From contig NW_012236511.1 in NCBI RefSeq assembly GCF_000787575.1, forward strand, positions 488,521 through 552,520: DNA of 64,000 nt. The letters are read 5' to 3'. The translations under genes and the position numbers were made by a program. The notes below the pieces were generated by a model. That model worked only from the letters and a program-made list of their open reading frames with translations. It was not told where the DNA came from and searched no databases. Position 1 is the stretch's first letter, and every line of letters starts with the position of its first letter. This document shows positions 1 through 12,406 of this stretch, in pieces. Source of the stretch: Acytostelium subglobosum LB1 (taxonomy: Eukaryota; Evosea; Eumycetozoa; Acytosteliales; Acytosteliaceae).

Positions 1-2413
1 TGATATTGTATGCACCGATGGTGTGTTCATTGACGGCCACTCCATTGTCTGTGACGAATCCTCCATTACTGGTGAGTCTAACCCAATCAAGAAGGGTCAT
101 GACAGCCAGGGCTTTGACCCACTCTTCATCTCTGGTACCATTGTCCAGGAGGGCTTTGGCAAGATGATGGTCACCGCCGTAGGTGTCAACTCAATCAATG
201 GCAAGATCCTCATGTCTCTTCGCACTGAGACCGAGGACACCCCATTGCAGGAGAAGCTTGGAGAGCTTGCCGACAGGATCGGAAAGTTTGGTCTGGGTGC
301 TGCCGTTTTGTTGCTGCTCATCGTCATCCCCAAGTATTTCCTCCAGCTTAAGGTTGACGATATCCCAATTACCACAGAGTGTCTTAGTGATATTACCAAG
401 ATCGTCGTGTCAGCCATCACCATCGTTGTGGTCGCCGTACCAGAGGGTCTGCCACTGGCCGTCACTGTCGCTCTGGCCTATGGTATGCTCAAGATGTACA
501 AGGAGAACAATCTCGTGCGTAACATGGCGTCGTGTGAGACTATGGGAGGTGCCACCACCATCTGTTCAGACAAGACTGGCACACTCACCACCAACCAGAT
601 GACTGTTGTGGCTGGACATATCTCCAAGCTCTTTGAGAACGTTGACCACAACGTCAAGCACAACATTCCAGCTCAACTTCACTCAATCATTGTTGATGGT
701 ATCTGTCTCAACTCCAACGCCTACGAGGGTGTCTCAACCACTGGCCGCACAGAGTTCATTGGTAGCAAGACAGAGTGTGCACTTTTGAAGTTTGTTCAGC
801 TCTTTGGAGCTGACTACCAAACGATCCGTAGTACTTCCAACATCAAGAAGCTCTATCCATTCACATCGACTCGCAAGCGCATGGCCGTTCTAGTCGAGTT
901 GGGCAACGGTCGCTACAGACTCTACGTCAAGGGTGCTTCTGAGATCATCCTCGGTCGTTGCTCCACCTACTTTGATGAGAATGGCAACGTTCAACAGATG
1001 GGCAACGATGCCCGTCGCATCTATGAGGACACAATCAACAGATTCGCCACTGACACTTTGAGAACCATTGGTCTGGCCTACAGCGACTTTGACCTCAGTC
1101 AGATTGACCTCGAGAGCGCTGATGAGCCAAGCCAGAACTTGTGTTTCATTGGTGTGGTCGGCATCCGTGACCCAATCAGACCAGAGGTGCCACACGCTGT
1201 TGCACAGTTCAAGAGAGCCGGTGTCATTGTTCGCATGGTCACTGGAGACAACCTCATCACTGCACAGAACATTGCCAAGAAGTGTGGTATCCTCTCCAGC
1301 AATGGTGTGTGCCTCGAGGGACCAGAGTTCCAGAGAATGACCAACGACGAGATTGACAGAGTGCTTCCTCGTCTCCAGGTGTTGGCCCGTTCCTCGCCAT
1401 TGGACAAGAGAAGATTGGTCGAGCGTTTGAAGGAGGCTGGTGAAATTGTTGCCGTCACTGGAGATGGTACCAACGATGGTCCCGCCCTCAAGATGGCACA
1501 TGTCGGATTCTCAATGGGTGTCACTGGTACCGAAGTGGCCATTGCCGCTTCTGACGTTGTCTTGCTAGATGATAACTTTGCCTCGATTGTCCGTGCCCTG
1601 CTCTGGGGCAGAAACATCTACGACTCCATCTGTAAATTCTTGCAGTTCCAGCTCACCATCAACATTGTAGCCGTGATTGTTGCACTCGTTGGTAACATCT
1701 CTGGCAATGGTGAGTCACCTCTTACTGTTATCCAGTTGCTCTGGGTCAACCTCATCATGGACACGTTGGCCGCTCTGGCACTGGCCACCGACCCACCCCA
1801 CGAGGGTCTGCTCGACCGTCCACCACGTGGAAAGGATGCACCACTCATCTCCCGTACCATGTGGCGTGACATCCTCGGTCAGGCTGCCTTCCAGCTCTGT
1901 GTTCAATTCTTCCTGTTGTACCGTGGTGCCGAGTTCTACAACAACATCCTAGGAACAGATATGCCAGATAATGGAGTAGAGCACTACACCATGATATTCA
2001 ACACCTTTGTATTCCTCCAACTCTTTAACGAGATCAACTCACGTGTACTTGGAAACTGTAAGTGGTTGCTGTTCAATTAACATACCCAGAGCATATGACT
2101 AACTTAATGACCCGCACACTACGTAGCTCTCAACATCTTCAAGCACATCTTTAACAACCCATTGTTCATCATCATTTGGTTCGTGACGATTGGCATTCAG
2201 ATTGTCTTTGTCACCTTTGGAGGAGAAGCCACTGCCACAGTAAAGTTGAGCATTGCAGAGTGGGGCATTTGTGTCCTGACTGGAGTGATGTCATTGCCAC
2301 TTGGATTCTTGTTGAGATTGATCCCAATCAAGAATGCACAAGTTGAGCGTAGTATGGACAGTGAGAGTACTCCATTGTTCAGCAAGTCCTCAACCAGATA
2401 CAGCGAGGTGTAA
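1..2413 (+). CDS. Plasma-membrane-type Ca2+-transporting P-type ATPase (type IIB), 5' partial
   Basis: Pumps Ca2+ out of the cytosol using ATP. The frame is open from base 2, so the N-terminus (first membrane helices) lies before the window. Exons: 2-2057 and 2127-2413, intron 2058-2126 (GTAAGT/TAG). In order I see the actuator TGES motif (near base 75), the helix-4 segment PEGLPLAVTVALAYG, the phosphorylation motif DKTGT (Asp near base 568), the hinge TGDNLITA and GDGTNDGPAL, then C-terminal membrane helices ending with a short Ser-rich tail. PEGLPLAV is typical of PMCA rather than SERCA pumps. Dictyostelid relatives (PAT1 class) sit on contractile vacuole and plasma membrane; that location is inferred here. 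The tail after the last helix is short, so no long C-terminal calmodulin region is visible. An AATAAA-like signal follows near 2561-2570. Family assignment is secure; the exact paralogue is not. Confidence 0.95.
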
Positions 2414-2630
2414 GATGAGAGACCTTGTCAAGAAGGACTTGGCTCCCTTTCCCCTCCCTCCCTCCTACCTCCCCACTGTGCGCTTGTGTATGTGTGGCAG
2501 CACCTCCTCCAACCAACCAGCTAGCTGTTTAAGCAGCGGTGTTTAAACAACCTCTTTTTGGAATAATAAACTAACCTGATTCGACCATGCCAGTAGGCCA
2601 TGGCTTTACTAATAATAATACTATGCTATA

Positions 2631-4278
2631 TTACAGTCTGTACGGTGAGTCCGTACTACTTGTTGTGCTGTTCGTTGGTGAGGTGTTCTCCATTGATGGT
2701 GGCAGTTCATTCCTCTCCATCACCTGCTCTGAATGTCCGTTGTTGTTCTGTGAATGTCCATTGCTGTTGTTATGTGAATGTCCATTTGTTTGTGTATGTG
2801 TCTCTGTCTGTGTCTGTGTTTGTGTCTGTGTATGTGATGTAATACTCTCTGCTGCTTGATTACATTGAGACTCTACAAAGCTTGGCTCTTGTATTGATAG
2901 AAGTATAGCTTTCCTCAGCTGCTCCTCTTCATACATCAAATCCTCCTCGTCTTCATAGAATATCCTAATAATTGATTGTTAGTCAAGGTGTTGTTAGTAT
3001 TCATCACTGCTGTTGGTGACATGGTAGTTGATTAACCTACTGTTGTTGTTGGTGTTGTGGTTGTTTGGATTGATCTACAATGTTCAGAGAGGTCAGTCAG
3101 TCTGTCGGTCAGTCAGTATTGGATTATTGATGATTACATACTATTATAGTTGACATCGATTGGATCTGGCTTGAGTGTGTTTACAAAGAATATACAGACT
3201 GATTCAAAGAAGAAATGAGGTCGCTCACTATTGTGATCACCTTCCAAAAGTAGACGATTCTTGTCTCCTTGATACTTCTCATACCTATGATTGATTGACA
3301 GACCAAGTGTCAGTGATTGAATCAATGGATGATTGAGTGATTGACTACTTCAACAACATACAGTTTCTCAGAATGATGTGGCTTGACAAAGTCATCATCC
3401 TTTCCATGTGCAAAGAGGGCAGGAATGAAGACTTGCTCAGTGGTCGGTGTGATGTCCAGGTCCTTGATATCAAAGTGAGCACGCTTCTTGATTGAACTCC
3501 TGATCATCTTGAGACCCAGCGATATCATGAGTTTGGGCATCTTTTGAACGTTGGAGTGCACCAACTCCTCGGCCACCTTGTAGAGATTGCAGAATGGACT
3601 GTCCAGTACCATGCCAGCGATGGACGGGTCCTCTTTGGCGTAGAGGATCGAGGTGACAGCACCCATCGACCGACCCCATAGGCCAATGGTTGAGATCTTG
3701 CCCGTCTCTCGCAGATGCTTGACCACAGTGGAGATGTCCTCCTTCTCATAGTAGCCAAGCGATACGTACTCACCATCGCTCAAGCCTGATCCTGTAAAGT
3801 CCAATGCCATAACTGTTATATTGATTGGAAGTAGAGTTCGAACACATTCCAATGAATCTAACCTGCATCCACTATTACCATGACAATATATAACGCATGG
3901 TAATTGTCTATTTGTTGATTGATTCATTCATAAGTATGTCAATCATTCATTCAATCGATCAATCATTCAATCAAACCAATCTTACTTTCCGTTCGTCCAA
4001 TACTCTGCAGGTTTAAAATGACTACACTTTATCGATAGACCTCTAACATTGATTAACTGTGTTGACAGCATCAGTAGTAAGGATGAGGAGCTGTGTTAGG
4101 GTTATGTCATTCTACAAGATAACAGTCCAATGCATACCTCAAAGTCATTGCGAACAAAAGACAGACCACCAATTCTGAATGACTTTGGACCCATATCATT
4201 CTCTGTATATTGACATCTTGGTGGACGTATTACCATATTGCACAAAGTGTCATAATGTGCGCTAAGATTTAATGTCAT
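2631..4278 (-). CDS. Alpha/beta hydrolase with C-terminal ubiquitin-interacting motif
   Basis: Six exons on the minus strand: 4138-4278, 3986-4056, 3362-3907, 3142-3284, 3041-3074, 2631-2964 (422 residues). The N-terminus carries VIRPPRCQY, a signature of a eukaryotic serine-hydrolase family also found in plants, followed by KQLPCVIYCHGNSGCR (oxyanion-hole HGNSG). The nucleophile elbow is GRSMG (about residue 151), an acid-bearing strand follows (LDSPF), and HGKDDDFV plus PHHSEKL supplies the likely catalytic Asp/His. The last exon begins with an acidic stretch and EEEQLRKAILLSIQ, a good match to a ubiquitin-interacting motif (acidic patch, central Ala, Ser), then a His/Gln/Thr/Asn-rich tail built on a GT-rich microsatellite (2780-2840). 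Substrate unknown. The start codon at 4278 is supported by the conserved N-terminal motif. Divergent from the gene at 6803. Confidence 0.88.
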
Positions 4279-6802
4279 CGTCGTGTTGTTGTTGTTGTGT
4301 GTTATTAATCTGTTTGTTGTTGTTAATGATGTTGATGATGTTGATGATGTTGTTGATAGTTCTTCCCTCTCTATCTCAATAAATAAATAATTGTTTGTTG
4401 TTGTACAACAATGACACTATTACAATTTGACTCTCACTCTAATCTGTTTGCTTGTTGTTGATGGGTGTCAAGGTGACAGTTAATCAAAAAAAACCCCCCC
4501 CACAATCATAATCGAACTTTCATCTTCAACAAGGATCTGATTAATGTTTGATTGGTGAGAGAATAAAGGCCATCATAATAAATACTGAGTGATTGAATGA
4601 ACTATGATCTTGTTAAAAGGTTGGAAATTTAAATAAATGACGATCATAGTATGAAACACTATTCTTAGTCTTGAGTTCCCCAGATAAAGTGGTGCATTGG
4701 TGAACTTGGGGACGGACGAAATGAATGGTTCTGATTGGGGAAGGGATGGGTGTACATCGGGCTGAGAAAGGTAACACGAAAATGTAATCGACGAAGTTTA
4801 CTACGGTGATAGCTAGTTGAAAGGTAGATGGAAGTAGTTAGAGAATAGTCACATCTAACATGATGGTAAACAATTGGGTTCGTTTGGCCGAGTCAGCCCA
4901 GGTCCATAGGACTGGAAGCAAACATAGGAATGTAAAAAGATATAATTTTTATCCAATTTATTGTTTGTGTCGGGGGTATCCTATTGATTTTTTAGTGTCT
5001 TTGCTGCCCATAATGGAGAGTTGCCAACACGCTTGCTGATATGATCATCACCACAATCACTTCAATTTATATTAAGCATCGATAATGAGTGGGAGTGTAG
5101 ACCAATCGATACACACATCACATCGCCCAAACTCATTTTGATTAGTAATTCGACTCTTCTACTGACTAAAACACTATTCGATCAACTTTTCTTTAAATGT
5201 TCCAGCCGAGTGTTGAACCAGGTGTGGGAATGTGGGGCAGGGAGGACTATTGAGTACCACGATCAATAATAATAATAATAATAATAGTAGGTGATGTTAA
5301 TAATAATATCATAGTCAATGATTGACTATTTAACACTTGACGATCAGATCACCAAATGATCATCATCATCAACTAATCAGTCAGTCAAGTCAACTTCACT
5401 TTATTGTTTACCACTCGTTGTTATACATACCTATCTATCCAACACACATATAAACACACTGGCATCACTGCTGCAATCAATCAGTAGTTTGTAAATAGAC
5501 ACATTTGCCTTATTGTTTATAGTCATCTTTGTAAATAACCTCTCACTACACCGATCCATTTCAATCTTCAATCACAACCAACCACATCATCCATCGATCC
5601 AACTCAACAACAAGGTACAAATCTTGCGTCATCCGCTTCACCAGTCTAATACCAATCTACTATTAGACTTTGATTTCCTTTCCAGTTCAAGTAAGTATGT
5701 TTGTAGTAGTGGTCCACTACTGACGTCGGCAATGGTAGTATGGCCATACTAAATCACGACTGGATGGCTGGCTGATGTTACCGACACTAACACGATCATG
5801 TGCCACAGTAACACTACAGATACACACCCATCATCTTAACACATCATCAATTAGTCACTAGTCAGTCAGTCCATTGTTGACCAAGTAAGTTCATACCCTT
5901 CTCCACACACAACCACCACCGCGAATCGATTATGGACCCATCAGGGACTTAAAACACACAAAGCTCCTCCTGCGTTCCCAATCAACCCCTTGTGATCTCA
6001 CATGACTATTTTGTTCGTTTTTATATTTATTTTATTTTTCAGCACCAAACCAACCAACATCACTCACTTTGACCCAGGTTTTCATGCCGATGGCTCGCTC
6101 TCACTCTCTCACTCACTAAAGTTAGTCATCGCCCGTTGGTGCGTGTGAACTACTCTTTCCTTTGCACTATTTGTGCGTTGTTTTGATGTTTGGTTTTAGA
6201 GAGTTGGCTTTCTTTGCCTTCGTTTAGTCGACATCAACTCATCAAGTCATTGTGTAAACAATTGGTCAACACTCTTTGTGCACATTTAACATATATATTA
6301 AAGATCTTATTAATATGTAGCAATACTAGTATGTAGTAACCATTATAATGTTTACAACGACCCTCATCATCATCATCATCCAATATGTCAATCACCATCT
6401 ATAATCTACACTCATCATATCGTTGTTACTCTTAAGATGATGCTAATGATGATCACGTACTAACATATCTCTCTTTCTCTCCATCTCTCTCCATCTCTTT
6501 CACTCTCTTTATAAAGGTTAACCTATCTCATCCAACATATTTACCCTCTACGGAAGACATACCCGCAACTTGGTTCAACACACAATCACCTCTGAGTCTT
6601 TGTGTGCATCTATTCTGATTCAAAGAGTTATCCAGCTATAGCTCTATTACACCCCCTTATACATACCTACACCTTATACATAGCAACAACAACAACAACC
6701 TTAGTACATAGCCTTATATTTATATAATATTTATATACTATTTAATTAATCAATCAATCAATCAATTATCTATCTATCTATTAATCAATCAATCAATCAA
6801 CA
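4279..6802. promoter_or_regulatory. 2.5 kb divergent intergenic region
   Basis: No convincing coding region. It separates two genes transcribed away from each other and so holds both promoters. It is AT-rich with runs of TTG/ATG trinucleotides (4290-4360), an AAAAAAACCCCCCC tract (4485-4500), AAT/TAA repeats (5265-5290), and a long pyrimidine/A-rich stretch from about 5400 that reads like an extended, possibly spliced, 5' leader for the downstream gene. TCAA repeats (6747-6800) end just before its ATG. A comparatively GC-rich patch at 4670-4800 has no recognisable gene. Confidence 0.5.
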
Positions 6803-9074
6803 ATGGGTCCAGTGGATACTAGTAATCAATCACCTACCATCAACTACTCTGGTGGAAAGTATGCACAACAACCACAACAACAACTTAATCAACAACAAAC
6901 CAACAACAACACACTTTTGAAGGATGACACTCAACAACATTCAAAGAGTGTGACAACATCCAACAAGACGTCCTACACATCCGTGTTGCCATATGCCAAC
7001 TGGAATAGTGCCAATGGATTTGGTGTTGACTCTTCCTCGCAGTTGGACCTTAAGGTATGTTTGGTCTTTATGGTGTACTCCATCCATCCATCTTATACTA
7101 ACACACACACACATACAGCAACCTGTCCAACTTCCAAACATCCCATCGCTCATCAATCCACAAGTCCATGGCAATAACAACAACTATAACCATTCGCCAT
7201 ATCATCCACAGCAGCTGCAGCAGCAACAACAACATCAGCAGCTGTCTATCTCGTGGCCTCAGTTCCAGACCTCACATGAGCTGGTCCAATTCCAAAGGAG
7301 CCAAAGTTGGGAAGATATTGCACAGCAATCCTCGTTGTCCTCTGCACCATCCTCCCCTGACTCTAACAATATCATTGTAAATACTCAACAACAACAACAA
7401 CAACAACCTATCCAACAACAACCACAACAGCAACAACAACAATTGCTTCCACATCTACCCCAGTTCAACTATAATCCAGTCCAGGCCAACCACTTCACGC
7501 CAGACTCGTCGCCATTGCTCTCTCCAACGACCTCCTACATTGCATCGTCCCAGGGATACTCCTCACAACAGTTGAGTATTGCCGATGATGTGGACCGTGA
7601 GTCCAGGAGGAAGACCTCACTCAAGGTGCCACCCTCTCCTTTGGACTATGCCCAGAGCTACCATCACACACTCCCCTATCCACAGACTACTGCTACCGCC
7701 GAATCCAAGAGGCTAAAGTTTGAGGTTGCCTGCCCCACGTTTGCCCAGCCACAATACGTCTCGAACACTGAACGCGACGCCAATGTGGCCTCCAACACCT
7801 TCACCCCGGTGTCCCCACGCATGTCCTCCTCGACCAGTGATGTGTCCTCCAGCAACAGTGCTCAAATCACACCACCATCAACTCCTGCCAGCCACTGCCA
7901 GCACCAATACCAATACGACTCATCGCCAGTGATGCGTCCACACAGCCCACAAGACAACTCATTTGTGTCTCCCCAGACGACCACCTCGTATGGCAGTGCC
8001 TCATCTCCCCATAGCCACCATCACCATCACCAACACCATCATCACATCAGTGCGCCATCCTCGCCCAACTACCATGGTGTCCAGCATCCAATCTCGTTGC
8101 CCCTTCTCCTGACGGCCAGTGCCTCGTTGCCAGCAACACCAACTCTGTCCTCGTCCCAGTACGACATACCCTCGTCACCAATGTGCAACTGCCAGGCGGG
8201 CCTACACAGAAACGTCAGCAGACCAGTTGAAACCACCAGGGTCCCAGACCAGTCGCTAGAGTGCGAGGAGTTCAACGTACCCTTGGATCACTTTGAGGAC
8301 TGGATCGATGCCGAGGGCAAGATGGTTGGTGTCTCGTACATCAAGAGTGGAGGCAAGGTCATTGGCGCTCATGCTGACCGCAAGACGCTCAACCTCAAGG
8401 CCGAGTACGAGAGACCAAGGAATGGTCTGCGCAGGACCAAGCGCGAGCTGTTGTGGACTCAAAAGTACGTGTGCTCCCGTGCTGGCTTCCCAAAGAGACG
8501 ACCCGACTCGGACGACAAGGACTCACTCAACCGCAAGAAGGTCGTGTCAAAGAAGTGTGGCTGCCAGAGCAGGATCGTCGTCTCGGTGTACGCCGATGAC
8601 AAGATGTTGGCCGTCGTACGAAAGATTGCCGACCACAGTGCTCACATGTCGCCACAGCAGATGGGTGAGTTCCAGATGATTGCCAACCAGCAGAGACACT
8701 ACTGTACGGTTCATTCCAGCGGTTCAGTCTCTACTATTACTACTACTCCACTACCAAACCAACACGTGGTCAGTGAGCAGCAGGCGCCAGAGAGTCCATC
8801 GCACATCATCCATCAACTCCAACATCATCATCATAATCATCATCATCACCAACAGCAGCAGCAATCATTCATGTTGAACAACTACTCAACTGATAGTCAG
8901 CAGCACCACCAGATCCAACAACAGCAGCAGCAACAACACCAACATATGCTGTTGTCCAACAACAACTACCATAATAACAACATGGTCAACACCAACAACA
9001 CATCGGCCACCAAGAAGGACTACGAACTACATCACTATGGCCTTCAAACACCAATGCGCTTCAACCATCACTAG
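6803..9074 (+). CDS. FAR1-like (WRKY-GCM1 fold) DNA-binding protein, Gln/His-rich
   Basis: Two exons, 6803-7054 and 7119-9074 (735 residues; intron GTATGT/CAG). The N-terminal 460 residues are Gln, Ser, Pro and His-rich low complexity, including His runs near bases 8010-8050. The only ordered part is about residues 460-600: a GLHRN segment, then a conserved block ending in WTQKYVCSRAG, a basic linker, KKCGCQSRIVV and ADHSAH. The Cys...Cys...His-x3-His arrangement and the strand pattern around CGCQSRIVV match the FAR1-type zinc-stabilised DNA-binding fold; this is by eye. The C-terminus is again Gln/His/Asn-rich. Likely a nuclear transcription regulator; no transposase domain is attached. The ATG is preceded by a TCAA repeat and is the first in frame. 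Confidence 0.75.
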
Positions 9075-10184
9075 GAGACTACCTCTCTACATCAATATAT
9101 CACATCTATGTACAAAGAATTGCAATTGCTTATCCCTTAGACACCACTCCACCAACTCCCACATTTCCATCAAACAATAAACGAACAAATAATATTATTA
9201 ATAATAAGTTTCCCTTAAATCGCTATCAAAGATGATGTAGCGCCACATCAAAGATTGCAACTGTTGCCGCCAGTACCAAACTAAGAGACATTGGGTATGA
9301 AACATCCACCAATCCACGCCCATCACCTATCCCAAATAACAATATGAATTACTACTTGAGAAAGATGAAAGTCTATAAATACATTACTCCTCGTCCCGAA
9401 TGATCCAATGTGTTGTCAACAATACCACCCTATGACCGCACTGGGAAGGGGTAGTTGGCAAACCTCTGCCGCTGGTCACCCCCACAAGAAATTAACTGTT
9501 GCTTACCACGTGAAAGTCTGTCTGACCCAATCCAATCCATTGCTCTACAAGATCAACCGTTCATTCCGATCAGCTGATTACTGTTGTGTTTATTGTTTGT
9601 GATGTAAGAGAGTGTGGTAAATGTGTGTGTTAGTTGAGGTAGGTAGGATGAAAGGTTGGTAGAGGGTGTTGTGTTGGCAACAACGACAACTAGATCTTTT
9701 TTGGTGTACCCACAAGTGGGGGGTATTAAACAAGTTTCTATGTGTTCCCCGATACAAGATGTCGGTGGTTTATGGCTCGGGAGAATGTCGAAATGGAGTG
9801 TGCGTGTGTGTTCTTGAACTAACTGTGGGCATTGGCACTACAAACACCCAATCTAAATACATGCCCAATGGTGATAGATAGGTAGGGGAGGAAGACAGAC
9901 ATTCTTTGATACATGCTCAGAAACTCACATGACCTCACAATGCATCCTCAGCCGACACGCCATGCGTCCTTGTCTGAGTGATCTCATTCCTTATCAACAA
10001 ACACAATGTCAGCAAAGCAATAACACATCATCATTCATTATTCACAATTCTTAATCAAACAAATAACAATCACGCCGACGATCCAAAGTTTGATCGATAA
10101 TATTAATTTATTAATTAAAATAAATTAGAGACAACAGATATAAAAATAGATAGATAGATAGATAGATAGATAAATCAAAACAAG
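9075..10184. other. 1.1 kb intergenic region
   Basis: Between two plus-strand genes. It holds the 3' UTR of the upstream gene (AATAAACG near 9177) and the promoter of the downstream one. Open frames at 9408-9602 and 9666-9881 show no family signal and look random. TACCCACAAG at about 9706 resembles the upstream element of dictyostelid small RNA genes, but I cannot identify an RNA behind it. A GATA tetranucleotide repeat (about 10147-10172) sits just before the next ATG. Confidence 0.45.
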
Positions 10185-11431
10185 ATGACTTACATGGCCA
10201 TCACCAATACAACGACCTCGTCGGATTCGACGTTCACTGGATCGGTGGCCACAGACAAGTTGATGTATACATTCTGGGGTATACGTATAATAATATATAT
10301 AATGTTCTTTATAATGAATTCAGTACAGACAGCGTTTGAATTAGAAGTCGTTGTCAGGAAGCGCTCCGTCAACACAAGATTCTTTACATTCCTGTCTATG
10401 ACTTTATTCTGTGCATGTAAGTTGGTTATTTATATATAACTACTCGTGATCAAACATCAAACTAACAATCAGTGTTCCTCTATAACCTTTAGGTAGAGTA
10501 ATAGGTGATTCATTAAGATATAAATATCCTTATGATTACAAGGTTGGAAGTCTTTATTACTTCTTCTTTGCATTGGGTGTTACATTCACAATGGCTGCAT
10601 GGACATTCATATGTGGATTCTGGTATGTCATCTAATCAACTTATTATTATTATTATTATTCTAACAAATGTATAATACAGGATCCAACTATTATATACAT
10701 TCTTTATTAGTGATGAAGTTAGATTTGGAGCCATGAAGCGAACATGGTTAGTAACTTATTCTTTGGTATCACTGTTTTTCTGTTGGCAAATTCCTGTTCA
10801 GATTGTATGTCTGACGCGAGACGAGACGTTGTTGGAGGCTATTGGATTCTTTTCATTCTTTGGCGCCCTGTTGGTTTGGATCCTGTTCAATGGCATCAAG
10901 TTTGTACAGGGAATGAAGACGTCGCAAAAGAAGAACAAGATGAAGCACTTTGACAGGATCATCTTCAAGACCAAAGTGTTGCTCTGGACCGCCGCCATCT
11001 CTGTAACGATAATTGTCGCACATGACATTATATTCAACTATGTGCTGGAGAAGGAGTATCGCTTCTTCCCACTCGAGACCTTTATGACAATGTTTGTGGA
11101 TGTTGGCCAAATGATCGTGGTCATGGTGATTATGGCCGATCGTAGCAGTCTGCTCAACTATATCCTATTCAGAAGGACGCGCAATGCCATCTCCACGGGT
11201 AACTCCACCGAGGAGAACTCCAATGGAATGTCAGTGGACCTGTCAAAGAAGTACGATCACTCGTCCAACATGGAAAGCTCCAGTAGCATGACGGTTGATC
11301 TCGAGACGACGACTTCATACTCTGCCCAGAACAGTCGGACGGACTCTATGAACAGTGGTGTCAATGTTGGTGCATCAGTAGAGCCAATAATATATCTCGG
11401 ATCAAACAATTCAACTGCTGACAATGTATAA
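10185..11431 (+). CDS. Seven-transmembrane protein, possibly TOM1/THH1-like
   Basis: Three exons: 10185-10416, 10493-10622, 10681-11431 (370 residues; both introns close in frame with GTAAGT/TAG and GTATGT/CAG). Seven hydrophobic segments are visible: around FWGIRIIIYIMFF, FFTFLSMTLFCAC, YYFFFALGVTFTMAAW, LVSLFFCWQIPVQIV, IGFFSFFGALLVWILF, LLWTAAISVTIIVAH and FVDVGQMIVVMVIM. The short first loop and aromatic-rich third helix resemble the THH1/TOM1/TOM3 family and related GPCR-like proteins, but no diagnostic motif is certain. The N-terminus is short and Ser/Thr-rich without a signal peptide; the last 85 residues are a hydrophilic Ser/Thr-rich tail, presumably cytosolic and open to phosphorylation. 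Ligand or partner unknown. Confidence 0.8.
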
Positions 11432-12406
11432 TAATGATAATAATACTGTAACAACATACAAACATAAACACCCAATATTGTCATAGTTGTAGATAACCAA
11501 CTGTGGCACTTCCATCCATCCATCCAATCTATCTATCTAGCACCACTACGATGCACTGAAACGCCTCCGTTGATTTGGCCTGGACTTTGATTGGTTGATC
11601 ATGGGATCGATTGATCATATGGACAGGTTGGGCTAGGCTATCCAGGACTGAGGCTATCAGCTCAGGCATGTGCTTCAACTGCCAGTGTCTTTTTTTAGGA
11701 CCACTCAGGTCCGCATCAAATAGTCCTTTGGAGAAACATCACATAATTTTTCCAAATTGAATTTAATCACTTTTGAGTGTTTTTGGGCTGTTTGTTTTTG
11801 TTGTGGGAACATCTGCGTGATCTGGTCGCGAGCCCCCATGTGTGTTTGTCGTTATGCAGTCTTAACCCCAAACATGTCTTCTCAAGGGTAGGTCCACCTT
11901 GTACCAGAGCCCTATTGTGTATTGTATTTTTGTGTTGTGGTGTGGTTTGGAATTGATTGAGTGTTGTGTGAGTGAATGATGATTGAGTGGTAGTGAGAGA
12001 GAGGGAGAGTTAGATGGATGATGGATAGAGACAGTGAGGAGCATTTTTTAATTAATTGCAATTAGGTCCTCCTCTTATTAATTGTTGTGTTATCTAACAT
12101 TGATTGTGTCTCTGTCTGTCAATCAATCAATCAATCAATTGACCCAACCAACACAACAATCAAACACACAACACCATCAATTTTCACGTCCACCACCAAT
12201 CACTTCCTCCCTATTTATTAATACATACACACTCATTCAATCACAATAGTAGTAGTAGTAATACCAACAACAATAACAATAGTTTACTTTGGCTAAGCCA
12301 CACCACCACCTTCCCTCAAATTTGTGTTGTCCACGCTTGTTAGCTGTTACCAGCTCATACCACAGCGACTCCTAAAATATAATATATATCTGCCAAGCAC
12401 ACCACA
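11432..12406. other. Intergenic region, about 1 kb
   Basis: Contains the 3' UTR of the 7-TM gene and the upstream region of the gene at 12407. No coding signal on either strand. A moderately GC-rich stretch (11550-11720) is followed by AT-rich DNA, a TCAA repeat (12118-12139) and a Thr/Asn-like leader with AGT and CAA repeats. Nothing else recognised. Confidence 0.4.

Noticed and set aside
890-1617. Long minus-strand frames inside the Ca2+-ATPase gene
   Set aside because: Shadow frames produced by codon bias of an unmistakable P-type ATPase on the plus strand.
9706-9715. TACCCACAAG, similar to the upstream element of dictyostelid small RNA genes
   Set aside because: A degenerate 8-base motif is expected several times by chance in 64 kb, and I found no matching small RNA behind it.
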